Shown here: in pieces, positions 32,905 to 44,804 of the stretch
How the letters are laid out: the number at the start of each line of letters is the position of its first letter
Numbering within the stretch: the stretch's first letter is position 1
Assembly (NCBI GenBank): GCA_902702965.1
Contig: CACRXP010000226.1
Location: 548,787-612,786 of the forward strand
Origin: Spirometra erinaceieuropaei
Taxonomy: Eukaryota > Platyhelminthes > Cestoda > Diphyllobothriidea > Diphyllobothriidae
DNA length: 64,000 bases
Reading direction: 5' to 3'
The notes under the pieces: generated by a model
What the model saw: only the letters and a program-made list of their open reading frames with translations
What the model was told of the DNA's origin: nothing
The model's database searches: none
Program-made: the position numbers and the translations under genes

Positions 32905-33290
32905 TGAGTAAGCCTACAGAAAGTCCGTCCGTGCGCAAACAAACTAAATAAAATAGTAAGAACGAAACAACTTTTGAAAATAGTCTTCTAATGAAGCTTG
33001 CGCTTATATATCCGGCAACGTAGGGCGTAGGATCCTAACGAACTTGAGCTGGCCTGTGGACCGTGTCCTAGGTTTCACGGGTAGGGCAACATGTAGAACA
33101 GAGCGCAAGAAGACATAGCAAAATAAAGTTCTGCCGAGAGTCATATCGTAAACTTTCATTCGGCAACAAATTAAGAGCGATAATTAAAAAGAAGGCAAAA
33201 AGCAATTTCCAAACTATAACAGGCCCCGCATAAACCGCCGCCGGTAAGTTTAAATTAAGTCATAAAGGGAAAGAAATTTCAAGCAACAGG
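32905..33290. other. No gene recognised
   Basis: AT-rich spacer between M9 and LINE L3. No features could be supported. Confidence 0.5.
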
Positions 33291-33294
33291 AAAT

Positions 33295-36112
33295 GTATCA
33301 GTATCAGTTTATTAAGGGAAATATAGACAAGCGCCTTTGAATTCCCTCTTGGTTACAAGTCGTCGGAGAAAAACATTGATAAATGGGAAGGTAAAAAATG
33401 TATTTTGTACATACTCGCGGACAGCTGGCAGCTAGTCGAAAAACAGTAATCATTAATGGTTACTTACTAATTACAAGTAGTATAAACACGTATAAGATAG
33501 TACCGGGTTATGTGAGTGGATGTGGGGGTGGTAATTGGGAAGCTTGATGCAGGTCAAGTCTACACTTGAAGGAGTTCACACAGGAGGAGGTTACAACATC
33601 GGTAGGTAGGGAATTCCAGGCTGCAACCACTCTGTTACTGAAAAAGGACTTTCGTCCATTGGTTCTTGATTTCCCTGCGCGTAGTTTTAGGGGATGACCG
33701 CGCAAATTGGGCGTGTTAGCTTGGGTGAAATAATCAGTGGGAACTAAACAACAGTCTAGGCCGTTGACAATGCAAAATGTTAGTATAAGGTCACCACGTA
33801 ATTGCCTGTAGGAAAGGGGAAACAGGTTTAGGATTGACAGTCTGGTTTCATAGGCCAGTGCTCCCAGACCTTGTGTCATTTTGGTCGCCCGTCTCTGGAC
33901 CTTCTCCAAGACAGTATAATCCTTGGCAGTCCAGGGTCTCCACGCCTGTATGGCGTATTCTAGATGAGGTCGCACGAAGGTGCCAAATATTTTGGAAAAG
34001 CAGTCAGGGTCAAATCCCATAAATGCTCGCCTAATGAGTCGCAATGTGGCCGTAGCCGATTTAGCCGCCTTCGCGCAGTGCAGTGTTGGTTTGAGTGAAG
34101 ATGTAATCCATACACCCAGGAACTTCTGACTGTCAACCTGTTGCAATGGTGTGCCGTGTAGAAAGTAGGTCCTGTAGCTGGGGTCTCTGAAGCTGCCGAG
34201 TTGAAGAAAGTTGCATTTGCTTATATTGAAGGGCATAAGCCAGCGCTTCGACCAGTCTTCGAGCCTGTTCAAGTTTGCTTGCAGGTGGTCTGCGTCTGCC
34301 GCATTGTGAGTAACTTTCCACAATTTTATGCCGTCGGTAAACGGGATGGCATCACAGTCTAGGTCCTTGACGCAGTCATTTATGAAAACGAGGAATAACA
34401 TGGGACCTAAGACTGAGCCCTGTGGGACGCCACTCACAAAGCTTACATCGGAGGACTGTTGACGCCCGACCTGCACTCTTTGGGACCGTCCAGCCAAAAA
34501 GCCCTGAATCCATACAAGAAGGCGTCCACGTTACGCAGTTTGCACAAGAGACGTTGGTGAGGAACGCTGTCGAAGGCCTTTTTGAAGTCGATGTAGATGG
34601 CGTGCACCACATAACCTTCATCGCGTTCTTTGGTCCAGTGTTCGAGCGTAAAGAGCAGATTCATGAGGCGGGACCTACCACTTCGAAAGCTGTGCTGGGC
34701 ATCAGAAACGAGGTAGTGCTGCTCGAGGAACTGCATCAAGGCCTTCTTAATGATCTTCTCCATGATTTTGCAACAGATGGAGGTAAGACTCATTGGTCTG
34801 TATTTATTCGCACACGCACGACTTCCACCCTTAAAAAGCGGAGTGACGGTAGCGGACTTCCAATCAGAGGGCAGGCATCCAGTAACAACTGACGTTTGGA
34901 AGATCAAGACTAACGGCTTGGACATTTTGGGAGCTAGCTCCTTCAGCAGCTTGGCCAGAATTGCATCAGGGCCTGGGTAGGTCAATTCTTTTAGATTAAG
35001 TAACTCATTTCGAGCAATTGTTTCGGTGAAGAAGACGGCTTCGAGGGTCGGCGTTTCATCGTCTTCATAAGCGGGTGAGGAAAAAGCAGGTTCACTTGTC
35101 ACGACTGACCGGAAGAACTGAGAGAGATGTTCAGCCTTATCCTTGTCATCGGAGATTTCCACACCCTCAGCCGTTCGCAGCAATGGGACAGGGTCTTTGT
35201 TCCGTGTGCTCTGTCTTATGTAGCTGTAAAGGATTTTTGGATTAACCATGGCACGGTTCAAAAGATTCTTTTCAAAAGCTTTCCTATCTCTGGCGATGAG
35301 AATTTTGACCCGATTTCTCTGTAACTTATAACTGCTTAGGGATTCTGGCGTGCGGTCAGTCAGCGATCTTTTCCATAGCTTCCTCTTCTTGTTAACTTCC
35401 TTCTTTAAGGACGGAGTCAACCAGCGAGGTCTATTTGTTAGTCTTTTGCGCATGATTGGGCAGTGGTTGGAGATGAGCTTGTGGACTAACTCTTTGAACT
35501 TACACCAAACCTTTTCGACATCGCCGGAGAGAGTGGATGCCCAGTCGATAGGACTAAGATCCTTTTTCATCTTTTCGAAATCGCCGCGCCAAATATTAGG
35601 TCGGGAATCGAGCGGTTGTGTAGGAAGGGAGAATAACGTGTATTCCTACATGAGAACTACATGGTCACTCTGACCCAACGGGGGGAGGCAATTCACAACG
35701 TCGATGTTGTCAGACGACTTGGTGAACACAAGATCGAGGCAGTTCATCTGTTGGCCCTCTCGAACTCTAGTTGGAAACATTACGTGTTGTGTGAGAAGCA
35801 GGTTGTCGGAGGTACGCAGTAGCTGCTGGTCAAATGCTGCTTCAGAGCAGTCGGCTGAGTCCGAGCTCCAGTCGATGTGAGGTGCATGAAAATCTCCAAC
35901 GATGAGAGTAGTCGGTCGCGTTGAAAATAATCTGAGCTCCTCCAGCAGTTGGGCATCAGCGTCAGGGTCATTTCTCGGGGGGCGATATACTGTCAAGATA
36001 TCGAGACTTTGAGAGCCCGGTGCCCTTATGGTCAGCCATAATGCTTTGGTACTACAAGTCAGGTGGGCAGTTTTTTCTGAAACGTGCAAGCCGTTCTTAA
36101 CAAATGTTATTA
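33295..36112 (-). mobile_element. CR1/jockey-type LINE with partial endonuclease (L3)
   Basis: The longest LINE here, on the minus strand. The 3' end is at about 33295, with TATCAGTATCAG (as read on plus) marking the short-repeat tail. In coding order from 36100 downward: the C-terminal half of an APE-type endonuclease, the linker, RT and the C-terminal extension. The 5' end is truncated near 36112, next to a SINE at 36130. It is nearly identical to L2 over 33990-35030. Confidence 0.9.
33511..36089 (-). pseudogene. LINE endonuclease-RT ORF (broken, L3)
   Basis: The endonuclease half shows ILTVYRPPRND, LIVGDFHAPHIDW, LDLVFTKSSD and PPLGQSDHVVL, all landmarks of APE-type nucleases that nick the target. 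After one in-frame TAG at 35646-35648 the same frame continues through the linker (KRLTNRPRWLTPSLKKEV) and RT (VTPLFKGGSRACANKYRPMS, IYIDFKKAFDSVPH). A frameshift near 34500 then moves the second part (SGVPQGSVLGP, PFTDGIKLW, EKVQRRATK) into another frame. Motif C reads F-T-D-G, one catalytic aspartate short. The frameshift and the TDG change are both shared with L2, so they arose before or spread between the copies. Plus frames at 34422-34980 are shadows. Confidence 0.9.
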
Positions 36113-36129
36113 TGTGAATAATAAACGGT

Positions 36130-36375
36130 GTGGTAGAGAGACGCTTACCGATTGTTCGGACGGAACTTATTCGGTCCGTTGTGCCTTACGGGCTCTCCCT
36201 CTCGAGCCCAACCAGCAGCCGTGTAGCGGTGCATGTTATAGACAAAATGGTATTACCGAAAAAGCCAAGGGAGATTGTTCCACACTTCGGCGTTGGGAAT
36301 GACTGGCTGACGACGGTTGATAAGCCAGAAATGGCCATTTCACTCTCCCTTTTCTTTTCCGGTAATAATATTCTG
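36130..36375. mobile_element. SINE pieces, tail to body, inverted
   Basis: A minus-orientation tail ('cgggctctccctctcgagcc' near 36190, then 'caaaatggtattaccg') is followed directly by a plus-orientation body: 'gttccacacttcggcgttgg' near 36276, 'aagccagaaatggccatttc', ending 'ccggtaataatattctg'. The tRNA-like head is missing. This looks like two SINE fragments joined through their body repeats. Confidence 0.65.
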
Positions 36376-36439
36376 TTTATAGTCGCATTGAATTTTTTGT
36401 ATGTTTTGGGGTAGCAGGTACGACATCTACCGCAACAAG

Positions 36440-37000
36440 ATATGCTTCGAGAATCATTTTGACGTCAGTTATGGCGGCTAGTCAAGAACCTACAATCGGA
36501 GTATCGATTTCAGCAGGGTTTAATAGAAATCGGCTACATTTTTTGTTTTTACATTGTTTGAGATGCCACCGAATAAAGCAAACACTTTTTGTCTGATTTC
36601 GACGACTGGGCGACGCAGGAATAAATTCTGTCATAAAACTCTATGCTTAATAGCCACTCCGTTACCAATAAATTGAAGTAAATGTGTCAGGTGCAGTCGT
36701 TACCATGCCACTTGGTTTATATCAAGGAAATTTTTGTTCCATTAAATTTCTCTATAGTCATTTATGATGCTGGAACAGAGGGATTTCTAGATCGTCCTTG
36801 AGATGGCGGTAAATACTGTATGATTTGCGAAGTTGTCTACGGATCGCCCATAAATGTACATTCCGTTTAGTAGGTTTATTAGAGACTTCAAATAACCTGC
36901 TTGCTGACACCTCGCTTATTCTGATTTTCATGGAGAAAATCGATTTTAAAGTGTAACAAGATCCGTTTGGTAAAACGCCAGAGTTATATTACACTCTTTA
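36440..37000. repeat. Possible R-family repeat fragment
   Basis: Weak but ordered similarity to 49450-49760: 'ggtgcagtcgttaccatgcc' near 36691 against 'agtgcaatcgtaaagacagc' near 49594, and 'ttgttccattaaatttctct' against 'ttcttccatcaaatatctct'. It is likely an old relative of repeat R3. Limits are uncertain. Confidence 0.35.
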
Positions 37001-37009
37001 AATAGAAAA

Positions 37010-38105
37010 ACAGGCCGGGAGGAGCAAACGCAAGCTAGGATTTCTATTAGCGTATGAAACCGCCGGAATACAAGGCATTGCAGATTTCCGCTGACATTAA
37101 TGGACATTTTAGCCAATAAAAGTTTTCATATACCTATAAGACACGTAAAAAGGTTATTTTCCGGAAAAGGCCAAGTGAATATTTAAAATATTCAGCACTT
37201 TGGTGACGCACAGTCGATAATCTCGATATCCGCCATCATGTAAACGTGGGATTGAGGAGGCTTCAGTAAGGCGTCTTTAAAGTACAGACTGATAAATTGG
37301 AGGATGCCGTTTCTTAAGGGCATGAATCGTGCCTTTCTCTATCATTTTGTCAAAGCTCGTTCAAGATGATAGACGCACGACTTTTGTTCAAAAACTAAGC
37401 TGTGGAGCATTCTTCTAGCCCCATGCGGGCTTATGGCAGACAAACTCTCTCATATAATCCGCTGAAATTTGTTTTATAGCAAGTAATATCATGTACAATA
37501 AAGAGAACGCGAATGACCGCTTTTCACTTATTAATAGGCCTCAACTCGTGACACCTTAAGCTGAGTTGTTGATGCAACTGGGATTTACGCCTGGACCTAA
37601 TGCGTCAGTGAGCGCTCAGAGCCACTTCCAAAATCCTTGCGTTTTCCACATATTCCTATAGTTCCGGATGTGCCCAAACCGAAAATAATATTTTTCCTAC
37701 GTAATCTGTAGATGTTTGCATCTACATGTGCGTTTTTAAACGCAGCCTTCTATTGACAGCTTTTATGTGTTTTATACTAAAATTGATGTATTCACTATAA
37801 CGTGGGCGGAAGTACGATAAGCACTTCGGATACTATACTTTCGGAGTTTTTTAAAGATATTTTAACTGAAATTCAAATTCCATGAAAGTATCTCTTTATA
37901 AAACTTTTACCGAAATTTATTTCTTTAAGACCCATAAGTTAAAGATAATTTAATGTTATTGTATGGCATAAAGTGGGTTTTTGAAGTACCTTAGTAATAT
38001 AAGTTCAGCTGTGAGATAACTGCGAATGGTTATGAGGTTGCTAAATTGTTCTATTACACAGTGAACGCACTAAGACAGCGTTGAAGTTGTTTGCTTTCCA
38101 TATAG
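37010..38105. other. No gene recognised; leads into RRM exon B2
   Basis: AT-rich sequence with no supported exon. It ends with the acceptor of the next exon, 'tttccatatag'. Confidence 0.5.
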
Positions 38106-38393
38106 GTTTGAAAACTCATTGGATTGGGACGTGAATCCTAAACGACTGTTTGTCTGCCAACTGCACGAAGCGACAGAGGACTGCAACATGTATGAATATT
38201 TTTCAAAGTATGGCATTGTCACTGAGGTGTTCGTTTGTAACAACACAAAGAGACCTGATGGCCGTCGCTATGGTTTCGTCACCTTCCGTGATACGGACGC
38301 TGCGGAGAGGGTGTTGGAAAGTCAGCCGCACGTGTTACTTGAGACTCAAATCGCCGTTTATGTAGCAAGGAACAAGAAATCAGCTGATATTGG
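38106..38393 (+). CDS. RRM exon, type B (B2)
   Basis: A 288-nt exon, phase 2 both ends. The acceptor is 'gctttccatatag' and the donor is TTGG|GTAAGC. It encodes FENSLDWDVNP, RNP2 LFVCQL, then NMYEYFSKYGIVTEVFV, RNP1 RRYGFVTF, then RVLESQPHVLLETQIAVYVAR. It is the clear paralogue of B1, with identical exon phase and near-identical length (95 against 96 codons), so the two arose by exon duplication. RNP1 here is more canonical than in B1. The expected role is RNA binding within a multi-RRM protein. Confidence 0.84.
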
Positions 38394-38580
38394 GTAAGCA
38401 TTGAGGTAAATGAAACGTGCTTTTTTTGAGATCCTCCAGATTTGTCCGCAACGAACGCATCTTAAACAGGAAGTATTCTTCAAGACTTTCTCATGCAGTC
38501 GGGAGCTGCTGCCTTCTCCCCAGTAATACCCATAGCAGAAGAAAATGAAGATGCGATCACTGGAACAAGAAATTTATTTG

Positions 38581-38621
38581 CCTGACGTTTCGGATTCTCA
38601 CTCAAATTAATCATTAGAGAC
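38581..38621 (-). ncRNA. Hammerhead-like motif, damaged (PLE3 left arm)
   Basis: The minus strand reads CTAATGA where CTGATGA is required, and one side of helix II is altered (TTAATTTG), while GAATCCGAAACGTC is intact. It is probably inactive. Confidence 0.5.
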
Positions 38622-39056
38622 ATTCGCAGATAAAGGTGATGGTGGCACCAGGAGTGCAGTATTTATAGCATGTGGCTGCCGTGGGACCGTATGCGCACTG
38701 CAATTAGCAGTTCTCGCAATCACTGCTGGGGTCGTAATTGATGCGGTGGTAGCTTGTCGGTCCGAGTCCGAGTCGTTAATTGCCGTGATTTCGTCCTCCG
38801 TGGTGGATGCTAGTGTGACGATTGCTCGGCAAACTGGCTCACTGTCACTGTGATAGTTGCTCGCCCGCGCCCTCCCCACGTGACTGATTCTCCTGCCCAG
38901 GGAAAATCTCAGCACGGAATATGGTACCGGGAGGTCGATGTGCTTGTTGATGGATTGCGGGCCTGAAAACCATGACCCAGTGCGCATACGGTGCCACGGC
39001 AGCCACATGCTATAAATACTGCACTCCTGGTGCCACCATCAACTTTGTCTGCGAAT

Positions 39057-39099
39057 GTCTCTGATGATGGATTCGAGTGAGAATCCGAAACGTCAGGCC
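39057..39099 (+). ncRNA. Hammerhead-like motif, intact core (PLE3 right arm)
   Basis: The plus strand has CTGATGA at 39061, an extra T, GGATTC, loop GAGTGA, GAATCC, then GAAACGTC ending at 39094. It has the same arrangement as at PLE1, with a different loop. The core and helix II are intact. Confidence 0.62.
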
Positions 39100-39370
39100 A
39101 ATAAATTTCTTGTTCCAGTGATCGCATCTTTATCTTCTGAACTGCTACCTGGAACTCGCCTGTTCGCTTCTATCAGCAATACCCAGAGCGTATAACAGAG
39201 GCTGAATTTTTAGCATGACTTTAAGGAGTTCTTGCTGGCATCTGCCAAAAAGGAGCCGGTATCGTTCCAGTAGTGGCAGCAGCTGTGTTGTCGGCGCCCG
39301 ATGCAGCCTGGCTGCAACTCGAACAATTTGCACATCCAGTTGACTAGGACAGTAAATCTGCTACTCAAGT

Positions 39371-40135
39371 CAGTGACTGAGATCGTGCAATTTCCACCAA
39401 AATTCTGAGATGTGTTCTCGATTAGGACTACTGAAGGGGGATGGTAATACTAGTTATCTTGCGACATAATGCTGAGATACGTCAGATGTTGCCTTTTCAT
39501 GCATTTTTTCTACCCGTCCCTAAGGACTACATCTAGTAAAAAATGACCACTTAACAGGGTGGTAATTTTCCTATTGATTTTCGAAATCCCCAAAACTTTG
39601 AATATGTTTTATAAAAAAGCGTATAGAAATATTCTTTCCTGCACTCACATCTTATCCTTTATGCCCGAAGTCGGCGTTTCTGCTGATTTTAAAGCAGATA
39701 TTAATTATAAGGTTTTTGAAGTCGTGTAATGTCCATTCAAATAGCATCTTCTCTGCCTGTCTATCAATTTCCAAACTCGAAATTATTCCGCAATCAAAAA
39801 GCCCTTTGCAAGACGAAAGGAAACCCTCTTTCTCAATATAAGATGTGAAGATGTGATTTAACGGCCAGTGGGTACAAAAACGGTCTTATTCGCGTTCCCT
39901 ATAAATATTTTTTATATTTATAAGGTCATCAAAAATCAACAAAAATGTGCTTTTCAGTTAAGCAGCCATTTGAGACGGTAGTAAAGAACTGCATTGAAAA
40001 ACAGCGTCCTAATGTATCAAAGGCAGTACGAAACTACGTCGCACGCTAACAGATACTACAATCTTGTTATGTAGTTCTTCCCGATTCGATACGAATTTTA
40101 GAGTTTCGGTAAAATTGACAATATATTGGTTACTG
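39371..40135. mobile_element. Foldback element, 'GTGACC' subfamily, shortened (N3)
   Basis: The left end is 'cagtgactgagatcgtgca'. The right end is near 'atattggttactg'. Interior landmarks follow N1/N2 order: 'tgttctcgattaggact', 'aaaaaatgaccacttaa', 'gattttcgaaatcccc'. It is about 765 bp, so part of the centre or arms is lost. Strongly diverged. Confidence 0.5.
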
Positions 40136-40139
40136 ACAG

Positions 40140-41590
40140 CAGTTATATCTGGAATTTACTGGAATTTTGACCAAAAAGCTTAAATAGAATGAAAAATCAG
40201 TTTTCCCCCGGCGCGAATGCGCAGCATCGCCTTGGAGCCACTTCTGCCGTGTGGCGCTGAAATGATAACTTTGGTTTACTTTCTGTTTTAGTCTTTAGAG
40301 GACAAATACCACTGACACAATTGCAATTGTTCAATTACTTGTAAAAGTGCATGCATGCTGATTAATAATAACTGTTGTTATGTGTTGTAATCGTTCTAAT
40401 ATTCAGGCTATAGGCCGCTGGATCATAAACCGCGGCTTAAAAATCATGAGATAGTTTCCATCTTATCGTCTCACATCCACATTTAGACACGACTTCGAGT
40501 TACACCGCTTGCTATTGTCCATAAGCGCCAAATATATAAACGACGGATCGAAATGTTAGAATAAAGCACCAGAATAGGTTTAAACCAATTAGAGATATGT
40601 AGCACAAGGGCCATTTTGCAATTTAAGAGACCAGAATTACTTAAATTTTATCCATATCTTTTACCGGTATCCGATGCTTATGTGGAACAAATAAAGCTTC
40701 ATAACAGTATTTAAAGAAAACTAATACAAATTGCTACTTTAAAGAACAAGGATCTTGGAATGGTATATCCTGCTTATATTGCTGCAACTCAGCGACACCC
40801 CCAGCACTTCTCTCGCGCGAGAGACACTGATATCAGTAAATTATAATCAACCTACTAAGATTGTGCTAGTAGCATTCGCTTTAACCTTATGCTTTGACGA
40901 GAAACGTGGGAAAGTCTTACTGCCTGATAAAGTGACGCTTTGTTTTAGTACCAAAAAACACATGCTGTAAACAGATAAAGGATATCGCAAGGGTAACTGC
41001 TTGTCTCTGAGTATTTAATGACTAATACTGACTGGCCTCCGTGATGTCTAGTATTTGGCGACGTACATTTCGCGCATTTCATGGGCTCCCGTGAGATCAG
41101 CAGCGTACGTAAGTATTTACGTTCTCTACTTGTGACCACGTGTTTTGGTTCTAGAACGAGGTTCCAAAGTCAAGCGTAATCACCCATGTTCAGCCGCCTC
41201 CACATCACGCCTAACATCTCTCGTATTTCCTGTCTTCCGGAAAAACCGTGAACCATAAGGATACTTTCCCCACGTGGGAAATTTTGCTTCTTAAAAGGTA
41301 CCGCTGGCATGAAAAATCACACGTAAGCTCACCCACTCAATGGGGCAATGATCTGACCAATCACATCTGCGACGTCATGAGGTCAGATACTCACGTACGC
41401 GTTGACTGGGTCTTGCCCGCAAAGTGACTTCGTAGTTTAAGACAAATTTCAAGTTTTGACCGTTGCATCAGAGGTCCTGAGGAAGACTATAATTTGCCAG
41501 TTTTCAGGAGGTATCCGTCCGGTTTTTCTGATTATCTCAGAAAAAAATAAATTTTAACTGGCAAATGGGTATTTTTTAATCACGTCACAG
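40140..41590. other. No gene recognised; leads into RRM exon A2
   Basis: No exon is supported. Near 41490-41570 'aatttgccagtt' and 'aactggcaaat' form a small inverted pair. The stretch ends with the acceptor 'cacgtcacag'. Confidence 0.45.
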
Positions 41591-41912
41591 ACCTCGAATG
41601 AGAACCGGCATGTCGGAAGAACGCGCCTTCCCCTCAACTCCCAACACGAGGACCATATATGTCGGTTGGCTAACGCCGAATATCACTGAAGCCGATTTGG
41701 AAGCCTACTTTACCAGGTTTGGAAATGTCACCAATACGGAGATAAAAACTGACAAGTTCACCAAGGAGTCGCGGGGTTTCGGTTTTGTCACCTTCGAGGA
41801 CAATAAAGCTTTCGAGAACGGCGTTATGGAGGCATGCCATTTCCTAAACGGTTGTCGTATCAATGTAAAGCCTGTGAAGCCGCAAACCCCATCACGCCCC
41901 TTGATATTCTGA
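41591..41912 (+). CDS. RRM exon, type A (A2), probable last exon
   Basis: After the acceptor 'atcacgtcacag' the frame enters in phase 2, as for the other RRM exons, and stays open to a TGA at 41910. It encodes PRMRTGMSEERAFPSTPNTR, RNP2 IYVGWL, TEADLEAYFTRFGNVTNTEI, RNP1 SRGFGFVTF, then CHFLNGCRINVKPVKP and a short tail ending PLIF. RNP1 is fully canonical. The decayed exon at 56.6 kb ends at the same place with the same IF-stop, which supports this as the true end of the protein. An internal methionine at 41598 could serve as a start in a shorter transcript. Confidence 0.8.
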
Positions 41913-42568
41913 CTGTGGATGCTATTACGTTTTTAGCTAACGCCCCAAAGACCTGACATTCCTTCTTGCGGTTGACTTTTACTTTTGGAAAACGTTTTTC
42001 GTTCGGTTCATAACCTCTTCACAGTGCTAGTTACCATAATTTTTTCCCGCTTTACCAGCCTATTTTTTCAGGAAATTTCCGGTTCTCTTTGAATCAATCT
42101 GTAAATAAGGACAGATGTTTGACTATCAAGATGACTGAAAGAACATTTGATAGAATTCTTAACATCCCAGGTTATCCAGTCTTTCTGCCAAAAATGCATT
42201 CGGTCTAAGCGTTTAAGCTACTGCTGACTAAGCAGTCATAAATGTCCGCCACTGGCAAAACCGCTACCCCGCCACAACCTGAGCGTCCTTGCGTAGCTTT
42301 AATGAGAAATGACTTCTCGTCTTTGTCGGTTCCCGGTAAAAGGAAAACCAACCCGACCCGTCAGACGATAGTCCCCTTCCGTAAAATACCTATCATTCTA
42401 ACAATTCTGGTGAAAATAAGTTCTGGGGTAGAAGTATCAATGAGGATTTGTTGTGCCTTGAGGATTCTACCCCAAGTTTGCATAAAAATGTCTGGTGAAA
42501 TCAAAAGGACTAAGAACCATTAAAAAAATTCAAGAAGTCAGATGCTGATTATTAATTCTCACGCCTGT

Positions 42569-42990
42569 TCAGAAATAAAAGGAAGGGTAAAGTAGCAAAA
42601 GCTTAAATTGCAAATAAATAGCAAATATTGGGAGAGGTTTGAAGACGTTCAGAGAATAGGGGTTAGAGGCTGGTTCTGCCAGGGTGTTTAGGGAGGGAAA
42701 ATGGGGAGAGGGTAAGGTGTCCGAAAGTCCGGCCATGTCTCCGTTTCGTCGCTGTAAAGCGACGTGGCAAGGGGTGTGAATGCATAAGCTGGGTTCATCT
42801 TCAGCCAGGGAAATCTTAGGGCTTGAATGAACGTCCTGTGCGTGCGCAAGGTTGGATTGGCCAACCGAATGGTCACTGCCTCTGTCGTCGCAGTATCTAC
42901 TGACGCAGAAACTCTGAATGTCTCGCCGGTACTTCATAGCCGACTCGGAATGCCTGATTGGCATCTACCTGACGGTGGCTGTTAACCAAG
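42569..42990 (-). pseudogene. C-terminal tail and 3' end of the unassigned retroelement
   Basis: The minus strand includes EAVTIRLANPTLRTH, then IQALRFPWLK: the same conserved end as at 21.6 kb. Downstream on the minus strand the 3' flank contains 'gcaaatattgggagagg' (as read on plus near 42620), which has an inverted partner near 44310-44330. Part of the frame stays open for 131 residues in a different phase, which I take as accidental. Confidence 0.5.
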
Positions 42991-42994
42991 AGAG

Positions 42995-44800
42995 CCACAA
43001 ATGCGCTAGAGAGGGACTTTTCTATACCTTAGTCTAGCCAGGCCAGTATGAGAAATAACTCCTTCTTCCCAACCGTCAGCATATCAAATTTTTGAGCCCT
43101 TTTTCATATATTTGTTGATAAACCTTTCGCGGTAGCCGTTTTATCTCAGATAGTTCCACAAAATGGCGAGTTCATTCTCAAGCCTATCTTGAATGCGTAT
43201 TATCCTAGATCGGTTGGTGATGCAGCGGTCCAAGCGTCGTTTCTGACTTAGCGGTCCAGAATTGTAAGAATTTATGTACTGCCCTGTCCATCTTTTCTTG
43301 CGAACTCCATTTTCACTAATGTTTAACGAGCAATATTCGACTAAGTAGGACTTGCAGAAAGGGAGGTACTCTCCGCTCTATTTTTCCAAAGTAAAGGCTA
43401 ACACTTGTTGACCCTGGCTCGTTGCAAAAAGGAAGGTGCTCAATTCAAGCTTTTCGTCATTTATAACAGAAGATAACTGGTTTTTCTCAAGATTGCACAC
43501 GAAGACACCGACTGGAAGACGTTCAAGAGATGATCCTTTAGTTACATTGTAGACTTGGTGGAAAAATGGGGCGTCGAATCTGAATTAGAAATTTATCGCG
43601 CAGCAAAATAACAATTCCTTTAGGTGTTCAGATGACATCACGATTGGGAAATCTAGTCTCATAATAACTTTACATAAAATCATGTGGTTTCATTGAGGGA
43701 ATATTAACAGAGAACATCATCTAAGAACAACATCGTTTTCCAATCAGGATTTGTATTTCTTTTGGAATTGATGCATTCAAATGTGCCCCGTGGACAGCGT
43801 GTTGTTATCCTCTGCAAACCATTATAAGGCTTTCTGCCGACCACTTTGAAATTGTGTGATGGGATGAATTGCAGGTGTTTAATATCGACCGCATTGGAGG
43901 GTCTGCTTTGTGAGTCTTTGGAAACCCATATGGCTTTCAGGATATTGATCCTGCGGATCAATAAACTGTGAACTTCTGTTCACTTAGCGAAACCCTGGAC
44001 TTTCAAATTCCGGTGGTATTTTATACGATGGACTTCTACACTCTCAGGTTGGGTTCTTAGTTTGCCTCTCTCTTTAAAACTTAATCTCATCAGTCAGGAT
44101 TAATATAATTTTTGAAACGTGAACGTTTTATTTTATTAGAACGAGAGCAGAAAATTTTGGCAGTAAGCATTTTCTAGTTTTGACGTAATTTTTTGAGATT
44201 CTTCAGATGTTGGTTCGTTATATGCCCGATTCTTAGTCGATTTTCGGACACATTCCTTGTCCACCTTCGCTTCCCCATAAGCTGGCCTCCGAATGTCCGC
44301 AACTCTCTCCCAATATTTGCTGTTTACTGGTTGTTTAAAGTTTTGCCATTTTAACGCATTTATATTACTACACAGGTCTGAGGATTAATAATCAAAAAAG
44401 GCACGTTTGACGAACCCGAATTCTTAAATATTTAAAAATTAGCCGAGCTGTCTTTTTTCCAACAGTATCGCTCAGGGCGCAAAAATATTATTCAAATAGG
44501 GTCTCCGGACATATGTCGGAATATAAACTTTATACGGCGGATAGCATCACGACATTGTTCTTTGTAATTGCATTCTTATTCTGCAATGCTTACACAAATT
44601 CCGCAATATTTTACTAACAGAATGCAAACTACTACCTCTGCTTTTCCCTTGGATGTGTACAATTTCGTTCCGTTTAAGGTATGGGCTTGCATGAGGGCTG
44701 CATGTTCATTCTGGCGAAACTAACTAATTTTCATAGGCTATTAAGTCCTTGCATTATCAAAATTTTTTAGGGTATATGTTCAGCACTTTTTCCGATAAAA
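42995..44800. other. No gene; one retroelement 3' fragment
   Basis: Nothing coding is supported. 'tctctcccaatatttgctg' near 44306 is an inverted match to the 3' flank of the preceding retroelement tail, so a stray 3' fragment lies at about 44260-44345. Confidence 0.4.
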
Positions 44801-44804
44801 ACTC

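Larger units (their letters stand above)
38544..39131. mobile_element. Penelope-like remnant between inverted 3' ends (PLE3)
   Basis: Arms of about 155 bp (38544-38700 and 38977-39131) are near-perfect inverted repeats, sharing 'ctgacgtttcggattctcac' / 'gtgagaatccgaaacgtcag' and 'ggagtgcagtatttatagca' / its complement. Between them, on the minus strand, lies the C-terminal end of a PLE1-type ORF (WFSGPQSINKHIDLPVPYSV). Each arm carries a hammerhead-like motif. RT and GIY-YIG regions are absent. Confidence 0.8.

Noticed and set aside
42242..42523. 93-residue plus frame after RRM exon A2
   Set aside because: No domain, no splice support, and it follows the conserved stop of the RRM gene.
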